46,920 bases of DNA from Micrococcales bacterium (GTDB lineage Bacteria; Actinomycetota; Actinomycetes; Actinomycetales; Microbacteriaceae), in contig JAHEDU010000004.1 in assembly GCA_024641015.1 (NCBI GenBank), positions 1-46,920 on the forward strand, read 5' to 3'. Below the pieces are notes generated by a model. It made no database searches. It saw only the letters and a program-made list of their open reading frames with translations, and was not told the origin of the DNA. Shown one piece after another: positions 9,246 through 17,008 of the stretch (the first letter of the stretch is position 1; the number at the start of each line of letters is the position of its first letter). The position numbers were made by a program, and so were the translations under genes.

Positions 9246-9606
9246 GACCGAAGTGCGCAAACCCGGAATCGTCGCCCGACTCGTCGTCGCGATCGCGGCC
9301 GGTGCGCTGTTCAGTTACCCGTTCTGGACGGCGCTTGGGAACCTCATCAACCTGCCGGGGTATTACCAGGAGCAGTTCGGTGTTGCGGCCGACAAGGTGC
9401 CGTGGGTGTTGTTGGTCGCGGGCGTGTTCGTTCCCGTCGTCGTTTTCGTGGGCGCGATTGTCGTCACGTGGAAGCGTGGAGCGGGCGCGATGGCGCTCGT
9501 CCTCACCGCCGGTTTCGCTGTGGTCAACGCCGTTGCCCTGACGATCCTCGCGTTTGAAAAGGAAACCGAACTTCGCATCGTCATCAGTTTCCTCACGGGC
9601 GCCTGA
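9238..9606 (+). CDS. Small integral membrane protein, unknown
   Basis: A 122-residue protein with three predicted membrane segments (about 12-32, 53-76 and 83-103) and a central loop containing NLINLPGYYQEQFG. The GTG start at 9238 lies inside the preceding gene. It is not recognised. It shares size and topology with its upstream partner, and 100 bp separate it from serA. Confidence 0.65.
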   Translation: MAETEVRKPGIVARLVVAIAAGALFSYPFWTALGNLINLPGYYQEQFGVAADKVPWVLLVAGVFVPVVVFVGAIVVTWKRGAGAMALVLTAGFAVVNAVALTILAFEKETELRIVISFLTGA

Positions 9607-9615
9607 CCCTTCCCG

Positions 9616-9621
9616 TAGAAT
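9616..9621 (+). promoter_or_regulatory. -10 element and leader of serA
   Basis: TAGAAT, with a predicted start near 9628. This leaves a leader of about 80 nt that can fold: TGGGG/CCCCA around 9620-9635 and GGCGG/CCGCC farther on. GAAGG precedes the GTG at 9707. Confidence 0.4.
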
Positions 9622-9706
9622 GGGGGTACTGCCCCAACGAGCGTGGCGGTCCCCATGTTGAAATGCGGCACCACCACTCGCCGCCCGGCACGAATGAAGG
9701 TATCCC

Positions 9707-11299
9707 GTGGCTAAACCCATCGTGTTGATCGCCGAGGAACTGTCGCCCGCCACCGTTGACGCGCTGGGTCCCGACTTCGACGTTCGCAACGTCGACGGAA
9801 CCGACCGTGCCGCGTTGCTTGCCGCCGTTCCTGAGGCCAAGGCGTTGCTCGTTCGAAGCGCAACCCAGGTTGACGTCGAGGTTGTCGCCGCGGGCAAGAA
9901 TCTCGTCGTCGTCGCCCGTGCGGGAGTCGGACTCGACAACGTTGACATCAAGTCCGCAACGGCCGCCGGAATCATGGTCGTCAACGCACCGACGTCGAAC
10001 GTTATCTCTGCCGCCGAATTGGCCATCGGGCACCTGCTCTCACTCGCACGATTCATTCCCGACGCCAACCATTCGATGAAGGCCGGCGAATGGAAGCGTT
10101 CCAAATTCACCGGCGTCGAATTCTTCGAAAAGACCATCGGAATCGTTGGACTCGGGCGAATTGGTGCGCTCGTCGCCGAGCGCCTCGCCGGATTTGGTGT
10201 GACGCTGATTGCCTACGACCCTTTCGTCCCGCCGGCCCGCGCGCAGCAGCTGGGTGTGCACATGGTCGAACTGGACGAGTTGATGGAGCGCAGTGATTTC
10301 ATCACTATTCACATCCCCAAGACACCTGAAACGACCGGACTGATCAGCGCGAAGCAGTTCGCCAAGGCAAAGCCGTCGCTGCGAATCGTCAACGCCAGCC
10401 GTGGCGGAATCATCGACGAAGAGGCATTGTTCGAGGCGTTGAAGTCGAAGCGGATTGCGGGCGCCGGCCTTGACGTCTTCGTCAGCGAGCCACCGAAGGA
10501 TTCGCCGTTGCTGGGGCTCGACAACATTCAGCTGACTCCGCATCTCGGCGCGTCAACCGACGAAGCCCAGGAAAAGGCGGGAATTGCCGTCGCCAAGTCG
10601 GTCAAGCTCGCCCTCGAAGGTGAACTCGTTCCCGACGCCGTCAACGTCGCTGGCGGTGTCATCGACCAATCGGTTCGTCCCGGACTTCCGCTGATGGAAA
10701 AGCTCGGCCAGGTCTTCGCCGGTCTTGCGACGCACGCCATCGCGGCGATCGATGTCGAGGTTCGTGGCGAGATCGCGAACTTCGATGTGTCGGCGCTCAA
10801 GCTTGCCGCGCTGAAGGGCGTTTTCTCGGCCGTCGCCTCGGAACAGGTGTCCTATGTCAACGCGCCTCTTCACGCCGAACAGCGCGGGGTCACCGTTCGA
10901 TTGGTGACCGAAACCAAGTCGGACGAGTACCGCAACCTGCTGACGATTCGCGGAACGCTCGTCGACGGAACGCAGATTTCGGTTTCGGGAACTCTGACCG
11001 GCTCGCGTCAGGCTCAGAAGATCGTCAGTATCAACGACTTTGACGTCGAGGTGCCGATGGCGGAACACTTCATCGTCATGCTGTACACCGACCGCCCCGG
11101 AATCGTCGCCGTGTACGGCAAGGAATTTGGCGACGCCAAGATCAACATCGCAGGAATGCAGATCGCGCGCCAGACGCGCGGTGGCACCGCATTGAGCATC
11201 CTCACCGTTGACTCACGCGTACCCGATAGCGTTCTCGAGAGGGTTGCCACCGAAATCGACGCCTCCATGATGAAGGCGATCGAAGTCGTCGAACTGTAA
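9707..11299 (+). CDS. serA: D-3-phosphoglycerate dehydrogenase
   Basis: A 530-residue enzyme that oxidises 3-phosphoglycerate with NAD+, the first step of serine synthesis. The nucleotide-binding GLGRIG is in the middle of the Rossmann domain, with RGGIIDEEAL and the catalytic His in TPHLGAS. The long C-terminal part contains an intervening allosteric domain followed by an ACT domain, the long form known from mycobacteria, where serine inhibits. The GTG has GAAGG 7 bases upstream. leuB starts 9 bp downstream and is probably co-transcribed. Confidence 0.97.
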   Translation: MAKPIVLIAEELSPATVDALGPDFDVRNVDGTDRAALLAAVPEAKALLVRSATQVDVEVVAAGKNLVVVARAGVGLDNVDIKSATAAGIMVVNAPTSNVISAAELAIGHLLSLARFIPDANHSMKAGEWKRSKFTGVEFFEKTIGIVGLGRIGALVAERLAGFGVTLIAYDPFVPPARAQQLGVHMVELDELMERSDFITIHIPKTPETTGLISAKQFAKAKPSLRIVNASRGGIIDEEALFEALKSKRIAGAGLDVFVSEPPKDSPLLGLDNIQLTPHLGASTDEAQEKAGIAVAKSVKLALEGELVPDAVNVAGGVIDQSVRPGLPLMEKLGQVFAGLATHAIAAIDVEVRGEIANFDVSALKLAALKGVFSAVASEQVSYVNAPLHAEQRGVTVRLVTETKSDEYRNLLTIRGTLVDGTQISVSGTLTGSRQAQKIVSINDFDVEVPMAEHFIVMLYTDRPGIVAVYGKEFGDAKINIAGMQIARQTRGGTALSILTVDSRVPDSVLERVATEIDASMMKAIEVVEL

Positions 11300-11308
11300 G
11301 GAAGAAAC

Positions 11309-12352
11309 ATGTCGCGCGTATTGAACATTGCGGTCATCCCCGGTGACGGAATTGGTCCCGAGGTCACCGCTGAAGCGCTCAAAGTGCTTCGCGCCGCAAT
11401 CGGGTCTGCCGCCGAAGTTCGAGCGACCGAATACACGCTCGGCGCTGCTCACTACCTTTCAACGGGCGAGATTCTGTCGGATGCCACCCTCGACGCACTT
11501 GCGACACACGACGCGATTTTGTTCGGAGCAGTGGGCGGAGACCCTCGCGATGAGCGCCTCGCCGGCGGAATCATCGAGCGCGGCTTGCTGCTCAAGCTGC
11601 GCTTCGCGTTCGACCACTACGTGAATTACCGACCGACCACCCTGTTCCCTGGAGTCGAGAGCCCGCTCGCCGACCCGGGTTCGGTCGATTTCGTCATCGT
11701 GCGCGAAGGCACCGAAGGTCCCTACGTCGGAAATGGCGGGGTCCTTCGCCGCGGAACACCTCACGAGATCGCGACCGAGTCGTCCGTCAACACCGCCCAC
11801 GGTGTCGAGCGCGTTGTGCGCTTCGCATTCGACGCTGCGATGGCGCGCGACAAGCACCTGACGCTCGTGCACAAGACGAACGTGCTGACGTTTGCCGGGT
11901 CGCTGTGGCAGCGCACGGTTGACGCCATCGCCACCGAATTCCCCGCCGTCACGGTCGACTACTTGCACATCGACGCGGCCACCATCTTCATGGTCACCGA
12001 TCCGTCGCGTTTTGACGTCATCGTCACCGACAACCTCTTTGGTGACATCCTCACCGACCTCGCCGGCGCAATCGGCGGTGGAATCGGTTTGGCCGCGAGC
12101 GGAAACCTAAACCCCGACCGCACGTTCCCCTCAATGTTCGAGCCCGTTCACGGGTCGGCACCCGACATCGCCGGTCAGCAGAAGGCGGACCCCACCGCCG
12201 CGATCCTGTCGGCGGCACTTCTTCTCGAGCACAACGGATTCCCCGAACAGGCCGCCGAAATTCACACCGCAGTCCTTGCCGACCTTGCTTCTCGCGACGG
12301 CGCCAAGCGCCCCACCGCCGCCGTCGGCGACGCCATCGTCGCCCGCCTCTAG
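11309..12352 (+). CDS. leuB: 3-isopropylmalate dehydrogenase
   Basis: A 347-residue NAD-dependent beta-decarboxylating dehydrogenase for leucine synthesis. The N-terminal GDGIGPEV motif, the substrate-loop arginines ([12 protein letters not shown]), the VHKTNVL segment and the metal-binding [10 protein letters not shown] block are all present. AAGGAAG precedes the ATG. It is the last gene of the serA-leuB unit. Confidence 0.96.
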   Translation: MSRVLNIAVIPGDGIGPEVTAEALKVLRAAIGSAAEVRATEYTLGAAHYLSTGEILSDATLDALATHDAILFGAVGGDPRDERLAGGIIERGLLLKLRFAFDHYVNYRPTTLFPGVESPLADPGSVDFVIVREGTEGPYVGNGGVLRRGTPHEIATESSVNTAHGVERVVRFAFDAAMARDKHLTLVHKTNVLTFAGSLWQRTVDAIATEFPAVTVDYLHIDAATIFMVTDPSRFDVIVTDNLFGDILTDLAGAIGGGIGLAASGNLNPDRTFPSMFEPVHGSAPDIAGQQKADPTAAILSAALLLEHNGFPEQAAEIHTAVLADLASRDGAKRPTAAVGDAIVARL

Positions 12353-12357
12353 AACGG

Positions 12358-12395
12358 AACGGCCCCGACGGCTTTCGCCGCCGAGACCGCCCGTT
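12358..12395. terminator. Weak hairpin after leuB
   Basis: AACGG (358-362 of the 12 kb block) pairs with CCGTT (391-395), with an inner CGACGGC/GCCGCCG stem carrying one mismatch. There is no T tract on either strand. It may slow transcription from leuB or from the opposite-strand peptide. Confidence 0.35.
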
Positions 12396-12399
12396 GGTC

Positions 12400-12486
12400 C
12401 TAGGGCGCGAGCATCGTGATCTCGATTGTCAGAATCACAATCTTGATCACCACCAGCACCAGGTCAACGATGGAATGCTTATCCAT
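12400..12486 (-). CDS. 28-residue hydrophobic peptide
   Basis: A short reading frame of 28 residues with ATG at 12486 and a good ribosome site (AGAAGGA, 4 bases upstream). After MDKHS the rest is one hydrophobic helix of Ile, Val and Leu interrupted by one Lys and one Glu, ending in TMLAP. Fifteen of 28 residues are Ile, Val or Leu. It could be a single-pass membrane peptide. The composition resembles ilv leader peptides, but the gene it points towards is convergent leuB, so classic attenuation in cis does not fit. It lies alone in the leuB-ilvE gap. Confidence 0.45.
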   Translation of the reverse strand: MDKHSIVDLVLVVIKIVILTIEITMLAP

Positions 12487-12549
12487 CTCGTCCTTCTCTC
12501 CACAGGCGCAGACCGTGAAAAGACGTCGAACCGGAACCCTTGACAACTC

Positions 12550-12578
12550 TGGAAATCCAGGTGGCCAAGGTTTATACT
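12550..12578 (+). promoter_or_regulatory. Promoter of the candidate intergenic RNA
   Basis: TATACT at 12573-12578 is the closest match to the -10 consensus among the promoters I found. It has a TGGAAA at 12550-12555, 17 bp upstream. The predicted start is near 12585. Confidence 0.5.
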
Positions 12579-12584
12579 TGGAGA

Positions 12585-12674
12585 GATTCATCGCTCCGGA
12601 AGCTTGTTTTCCGGTTCGACGCCTCAACAAGCGTCAAATAGGGTCCCTGGTTCCAGCCAGGGGCCTTATTTTTT
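12585..12674 (+). ncRNA. Candidate structured small RNA
   Basis: A region of about 90 nt with its own promoter-like element, no usable reading frame and three consecutive hairpins. Hairpin 1 is CCGGAA/TTCCGG (596-601 with 609-614, 7-nt loop). Hairpin 2 is GACGC/GCGTC (618-622 with 631-635, 8-nt loop). Hairpin 3 is a 15-bp stem ending in six T. I do not recognise it as tRNA, SRP RNA, 6S or 6C RNA. It stops about 115 bp before the ilvE promoter, so it appears to be a free RNA rather than an ilvE leader. Last three digits refer to positions 12xxx. Confidence 0.5.
12636..12674. terminator. Strong intrinsic terminator of the small RNA
   Basis: The stem pairs 12636-12650 with 12657-12671 (core GGTCCCTGG/CCAGGGGCC with two G-T wobbles, extended by an A/T-rich base) around a 6-nt loop. 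Six T at 12669-12674 follow. The A tract on the other side makes it potentially bidirectional. Confidence 0.85.
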
Positions 12675-12789
12675 GCCCGACACAACACGCTGCGCGTTGA
12701 TGTCATGCGAGGTCGAGTGTGGCGGAGTGACCGCAACCGGTGGTGTGAATTGTGAAATCTGGGCATAACCCGCGGCGTCTCGCGGTTGA
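12675..12789. other. Intergenic stretch before ilvE
   Basis: No reading frame is supported. A short inverted repeat CCGCG-GCGTCT-CGCGG at about 12769-12784 overlaps the position where the -35 of the ilvE promoter would fall and could be an operator. Confidence 0.3.
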
Positions 12790-12801
12790 TAGTGTGGAGC
12801 C
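12790..12801 (+). promoter_or_regulatory. Leaderless-type promoter of ilvE
   Basis: TAGTGT (12790-12795), GGAGCC, then ATG at 12802. Confidence 0.6.
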
Positions 12802-13890
12802 ATGACTGGGCTCGATTTCCACCGACACCTCAATCTGCAGGCGAAGTCGCCGAGTGAGCGCGACGCGATTCTTGCAAACCCCGGGTTCGTTGACCACTTC
12901 ACCGACCACATGGTGGACATTTGCTGGTCCGAAACCGGCGGGTGGCACCGCCCCCGAATCCAGGCGTACGGACCGATTGAACTCGATCCCGCAGCGGCAG
13001 TCCTGCATTACGGCCAGGAGATCTTCGAGGGTATGAAGGCCTTCCGTCATGCCGACGGAAGCATCTGGACGTTCCGCCCGGACGCCAACGCACGTCGCTT
13101 GAACGCCAGTGCCGTCCGCATGGCGCTTCCCGAACTTCCGGTCGAATACTTCCTTGACAGCCTCAAAGCGCTCATCTCGGTTGACGCCGAGTGGGTGCCG
13201 TCGTCGCCCGACATGAGCCTGTACATTCGACCTTTCATGTTCGCGAAGGAGGCGTTCCTCGGAGTTCGCCCCGCGAAGAAGGTCGCGTACTACGTCATCG
13301 CTGGCCCTGCTGGTTCATATTTCAAGGGCGGCGTCGCCCCCGTCTCCATCTGGCTGTCCGAACACTATTCGCGCGCGGGTAAGGGTGGAACCGGTGCGGC
13401 GAAGACCGGCGGAAACTACGCGGCATCGCTCGTCGCGCAGAACGAGGCGTACGCGAACGGTTGCCAGCAGGTCCTGTTCCTCGATTCGGTCGAGGGAAAG
13501 TACCTCGAAGAGCTCGGCGGCATGAACGTCGTTCTCGTCTACAAGGACGGGTCGATTGTGACGCCGTTGTCCGACTCGATCCTTCCCGGTATCACGCGTG
13601 ACTCGATCCTTCAACTTGCCGAAGAGCGCGGTCACACGGTGACCCGCCGACCCGTGTCGATCGACGAGTGGCGCGAGGGGGCAGCGAACGGTGACATCGT
13701 CGAGGCGTTCGCCTGTGGCACCGCTGCGGTCGTCACGCCGATCGGCCAGGTCAAAGCTAAGGACTTCACAATCGGTTCGGCCGACGCGGAACCCGGTGAA
13801 CTGACGATGTCACTTCGCCAAGAGCTCACCGACATTCAGTACGGTCGCCGCGAGGACACCCACGGCTGGATGTACCGTCTCGATGCTTGA
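12802..13890 (+). CDS. ilvE: Branched-chain amino acid aminotransferase
   Basis: A 362-residue fold-type IV PLP enzyme that transaminates the keto acids of valine, leucine and isoleucine, the last step of all three pathways. The PLP lysine is K201 in AAKTGGNYAASL. The EIFEGMKAF, YIRPFMFA and EAFACGTAAVVTPIG blocks are typical of BCAT. Length matches the long eukaryote/actinobacterial form. The start is fixed by the TAGTGT hexamer 6 bp upstream. It overlaps the next membrane-protein gene by 8 bp. Confidence 0.95.
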   Translation: MTGLDFHRHLNLQAKSPSERDAILANPGFVDHFTDHMVDICWSETGGWHRPRIQAYGPIELDPAAAVLHYGQEIFEGMKAFRHADGSIWTFRPDANARRLNASAVRMALPELPVEYFLDSLKALISVDAEWVPSSPDMSLYIRPFMFAKEAFLGVRPAKKVAYYVIAGPAGSYFKGGVAPVSIWLSEHYSRAGKGGTGAAKTGGNYAASLVAQNEAYANGCQQVLFLDSVEGKYLEELGGMNVVLVYKDGSIVTPLSDSILPGITRDSILQLAEERGHTVTRRPVSIDEWREGAANGDIVEAFACGTAAVVTPIGQVKAKDFTIGSADAEPGELTMSLRQELTDIQYGRREDTHGWMYRLDA

Positions 13891-14230
13891 GCGTGTCATC
13901 CGAGTCGTCCAAGCGTTCGTGGGCGGCGTCATCATCGCGATGCTTGCGACGGTCGTTCACACGGAATGGTTCCCGTGGGCGCTTGTCGCCGGTCTCGCGA
14001 CGGTGACCTGCTACCTCATTGCCCTTCGAATTCTGTGGGATGACCGCATGGTGTCCGTGGCTGGTGCGATTTCCGTCATCGTCACCGTGTTCATCCTTGC
14101 CCAGCGTTCCGAGGGCGGCAGCGTCCTCATCCAGGCCGACCTCGCCGGAAACGTCTGGGTCTTCGGAACCGCCATCATCGCGGGACTCGCGAGTGCGTGG
14201 CCTCAAATTCGCTTTCGCTCACGCGACTAA
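13883..14230 (+). CDS. Four-segment membrane protein, possibly DUF6113-like
   Basis: A 115-residue protein with about four predicted membrane helices and no catalytic motif. Small membrane proteins of this kind, annotated DUF6113, commonly sit before the fdx-dapC pair in actinobacteria, and the location agrees; I assign the family only tentatively. Its ATG overlaps the end of ilvE by 8 bp, so translation is probably coupled. Confidence 0.6.
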   Translation: MLERVIRVVQAFVGGVIIAMLATVVHTEWFPWALVAGLATVTCYLIALRILWDDRMVSVAGAISVIVTVFILAQRSEGGSVLIQADLAGNVWVFGTAIIAGLASAWPQIRFRSRD

Positions 14231-14251
14231 ACTGAACAGCAGGAGGTCCTC

Positions 14252-14569
14252 GTGACGTATGTAATCGCTCTTCCCTGTGTGGATGTGAAGGATCGCGCGT
14301 GCATTGATGAATGCCCCGTCGATTGCATCTACGAGGGCGACCGCATGCTCTATATCCACCCTGACGAGTGCGTCGACTGCGGAGCTTGCGAACCCGTGTG
14401 CCCCGTTGAAGCGATTTACTACGAGGACGATCTTCCTGAAAAGTGGAGCGAGTACTATCGCGCCAACGTCGAATTCTTCCGCGAGATCGGTTCGCCCGGC
14501 GGCGCCGCCAAGGGCGGTCCCATTCCCGGTGACCACGAGATCGTTGCGGCACTGCCGCCCCAGGCGTAA
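14252..14569 (+). CDS. fdxA: 7Fe ferredoxin
   Basis: A 105-residue electron-transfer protein of the Azotobacter FdI type. Cysteines are at 9, 17, 21, 25, 40, 43, 46 and 50. By analogy with FdI, C9, C17 and C50 bind a 3Fe-4S cluster, C21, C40, C43 and C46 bind the 4Fe-4S cluster, and C25 stays free. The GTG start has CAGGAGG upstream. It overlaps dapC by one base (TAATG), an arrangement known for ferredoxin-dapC pairs in actinobacteria. Confidence 0.93.
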   Translation: MTYVIALPCVDVKDRACIDECPVDCIYEGDRMLYIHPDECVDCGACEPVCPVEAIYYEDDLPEKWSEYYRANVEFFREIGSPGGAAKGGPIPGDHEIVAALPPQA

Positions 14570-15651
14570 TGCTCGTCCTTCCCGACTTCCCGTGGAATGC
14601 GTTGGCTTCCGCGCGTGAACGTGCAGAGGCTCACCCCGAGGGAATCGTCGACCTCTCCGTCGGCTCGCCCGTCGACCCGACTCCCGCGGTAGTACGCCGG
14701 GCGCTCGAAGCGACGACCGACGCACACGGCTACCCGACCACACAGGGCGCCAAGCAGGTTCGCGAAGCAATCGTTGATTGGTACGCCCGCAATCGTGGCG
14801 TTTCAACCCTTGACGTGTCGAGCGTCATCCCGACTGTCGGGTCTAAGGAATTCGTCGGTCTTCTCCCGACTTTCCTCGGGCTCGGTCCCGGCGATGTGGT
14901 CGTCCATCCGGCCGTCGCATACCCGACCTACGACATCGGCGCTCGTGTCGTCGGTGCGACGCCGTTCCCGTCGGACAACCCTGACGAGTGGCCCGCCAAC
15001 ACCAAGCTCGTCTGGCTCAACTCACCCGGAAACCCGAACGGCCGTGTCGATTCGGTCGAGGTTTTGGCCAAGGCCGTCGCCCGAGCGCGTGAACTCGGTG
15101 CCGTCATCGTCAACGACGAGTGTTACGCGTCTCTGACGTGGGATGTGGATTCGGCACCGTCGATTCTCGACCCGCGTGTGACGGGTGGAACGCACGAGGG
15201 CGTCCTCGCCGCGTATTCGTTGTCCAAGCAATCGAACCTTGCTGGCTATCGCGCCGCGTTCGTCGCGGGTGACCGCACGCTCATCGCGGGAATCCTCGAA
15301 ACGCGCAAACATCTTGGGCTGATCACGCCGTTGCCGATTCAGGCGGCGATGATCGCGGCACTTCGCGACGACGAGCACGTCAAGGCGCAGCGCGAGGTGT
15401 ACCGTCGCCGCCGCGAAATCCTCCGCCCTGCGGTTGAGGATGCTGGTTTCCGCATCGACGACTCGGTCGCCGGCCTGTACCTCTGGGCAACGCGCGACGA
15501 GCCTGCGTTCGATTCCGTCAACCATCTCGCCGAACTCGGAATTTTGGTCGCCCCGGGAAGTTTTTACGGCGAATCGGGCGCGAACCACGTTCGCATCGCC
15601 CTCACCGCGACCGACGAACGAATCCAAGCGGCAGCGCGCCGATTGGCGTAG
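14569..15651 (+). CDS. dapC: Succinyldiaminopimelate transaminase
   Basis: A 360-residue class I/II PLP aminotransferase. Its neighbours dapD and dapE support transamination of N-succinyl-2-amino-6-ketopimelate in the succinylase route to diaminopimelate and lysine. The Schiff-base lysine is K220 in YSLSKQSNLAGYRAAF. The NSPGNPNG (151-158) and VNDECYASL segments are intact, and a C-terminal Arg in NHVRIALT would bind the carboxylate. The start overlaps the ferredoxin stop by one base. General aminotransferase similarity alone would not fix the substrate; context does. Confidence 0.88.
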   Translation: MLVLPDFPWNALASARERAEAHPEGIVDLSVGSPVDPTPAVVRRALEATTDAHGYPTTQGAKQVREAIVDWYARNRGVSTLDVSSVIPTVGSKEFVGLLPTFLGLGPGDVVVHPAVAYPTYDIGARVVGATPFPSDNPDEWPANTKLVWLNSPGNPNGRVDSVEVLAKAVARARELGAVIVNDECYASLTWDVDSAPSILDPRVTGGTHEGVLAAYSLSKQSNLAGYRAAFVAGDRTLIAGILETRKHLGLITPLPIQAAMIAALRDDEHVKAQREVYRRRREILRPAVEDAGFRIDDSVAGLYLWATRDEPAFDSVNHLAELGILVAPGSFYGESGANHVRIALTATDERIQAAARRLA

Positions 15652-15672
15652 TGCCACCCGCGAATCCTGTTC

Positions 15673-15678
15673 TAGGCT
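15673..15678 (+). promoter_or_regulatory. -10 element of gltA
   Basis: TAGGCT, giving a leader of about 35-40 nt with GAGGAG before the GTG at 15722. Confidence 0.4.
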
Positions 15679-15721
15679 TGTGTCTACTGCACACAATGCA
15701 CAGTTCGACTGAGGAGAGCCC

Positions 15722-17008
15722 GTGACCAACGAGCCACATATCGCCCGCCTGGAATACCCCGGCGGTTCGGCGGAGTTCCCGATTGTCGAGTCCGTTGACG
15801 GACCGAACGCGATCGATATCGCCACGCTCTCCAAGCAGACCGGGCTAAACACCATCGACCGCGGGTTCGTGAACACCGCGTCGACCAAGTCGGCCATCAC
15901 CTACATCGACGGCGACCAGGGAATCCTGCGTTACCGCGGCTACGACATTCAGGACCTGGCCAAGAACTCGACTTTCATCGAGGTCGCCTACCTGTTGATT
16001 TACGGCGAGCTGCCGACTCCGTCCGAACTTTCGAACTTCGACGACCAGATTCGTCACCACACCCTTCTCCACGAAGACCTCAAGCGCTTCTTCGACGCTC
16101 TTCCGCACAACGCTCACCCGATGAGCGTGCTGTCCAGCGCGGTCGGCGCACTCGGTACGTACTACGGTGACTCGCTCAACGTGCACGACCCCGAACAGAT
16201 CGAGCTCTCGACCATCCGTCTTCTCGCGAAGCTGCCCGTCATCGCGGCCTACGCGCACAAGAAGTCGATTGGCCAGGCGTTCCTGTACCCGGACAACTCG
16301 CTGTCGTTCGTTGACAACTTCCTGCGTCTCAACTTCGGGCTGATGGCCGAAGACTACGAGCCCAACCCGTTGCTCGCGAAGGCGCTCGACCGTCTCCTCA
16401 TCCTTCACGCCGACCACGAACAGAACGCGTCGACCTCCACGGTTCGACTCGTCGGTTCGACGGACGCGACCATCTTCTCGTCGATTTCCGCCGGAATTTC
16501 GGCGCTGTCCGGTCCGCTTCACGGTGGCGCGAACGAGGCCGTCCTCGCGATGCTCGCCAACATCCAGGAATCGGGCGAGGGCGTTCAGAAGTTCGTCGAG
16601 CGCGTCAAGAAGAAGGACGAGGGTGTGAAGCTCATGGGCTTCGGGCACCGTGTCTACAAGAACTACGACCCGCGTGCGCGACTCGTCAAGGAAAGTGCGG
16701 ACGAGATTCTCGAACAGCTCGGCGTCACCGACCCGCTGCTCGACATCGCCAAGGAGCTCGAACAGATCGCACTGGCTGACCCGTACTTCCAGGAGCGCAA
16801 GTTGTACCCGAACGTCGACTTCTACACGGGCGTCATCTATAAGGCGATGGGCTTCCCGACGCGCATGTTCACGGTGCTGTTCGCCATCGGGCGTCTTCCC
16901 GGTTGGATTGCGCAGTGGCGCGAGGCGCGTGAAGACCCGGCGACCAAGATCGGCCGCCCCCAGCAGGTGTATATCGGGCCGGAACACCGCCCGTTCCCCA
17001 CGCGCTAG
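15722..17008 (+). CDS. gltA: Citrate synthase (type II)
   Basis: A 428-residue enzyme that condenses oxaloacetate and acetyl-CoA, entering the TCA cycle. The catalytic residues are in GPLHGGANEA (His), GFGHRVYKNYDPR (His) and NVDFYTGVIY (Asp). The long N-terminal beta domain containing TYIDGDQGILRYRGYDI marks the type II, NADH-sensitive length class. GAGGAG precedes the GTG. Its stop TAG ends directly against the stop of convergent dapD with no base in between and no terminator. Confidence 0.97.
   Translation: MTNEPHIARLEYPGGSAEFPIVESVDGPNAIDIATLSKQTGLNTIDRGFVNTASTKSAITYIDGDQGILRYRGYDIQDLAKNSTFIEVAYLLIYGELPTPSELSNFDDQIRHHTLLHEDLKRFFDALPHNAHPMSVLSSAVGALGTYYGDSLNVHDPEQIELSTIRLLAKLPVIAAYAHKKSIGQAFLYPDNSLSFVDNFLRLNFGLMAEDYEPNPLLAKALDRLLILHADHEQNASTSTVRLVGSTDATIFSSISAGISALSGPLHGGANEAVLAMLANIQESGEGVQKFVERVKKKDEGVKLMGFGHRVYKNYDPRARLVKESADEILEQLGVTDPLLDIAKELEQIALADPYFQERKLYPNVDFYTGVIYKAMGFPTRMFTVLFAIGRLPGWIAQWREAREDPATKIGRPQQVYIGPEHRPFPTR

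Noticed and set aside
12596-12674. tRNA gene in the leuB-ilvE gap, suggested by a GGTTCGAC stretch and a 7-nt hairpin loop
   Set aside because: No acceptor stem closes, the putative anticodon stem has 6 bp with a loop that lacks U33 and a purine at 37, and the 3' hairpin is a terminator.
12400-12674. Classical branched-chain attenuator controlling ilvE
   Set aside because: The Ile/Val/Leu-rich peptide is on the opposite strand, and the terminator lies upstream of a separate ilvE promoter.
15845-16987. 380-codon open frame opposite gltA
   Set aside because: Shadow of citrate synthase with low-complexity Val/Arg/Asp composition.
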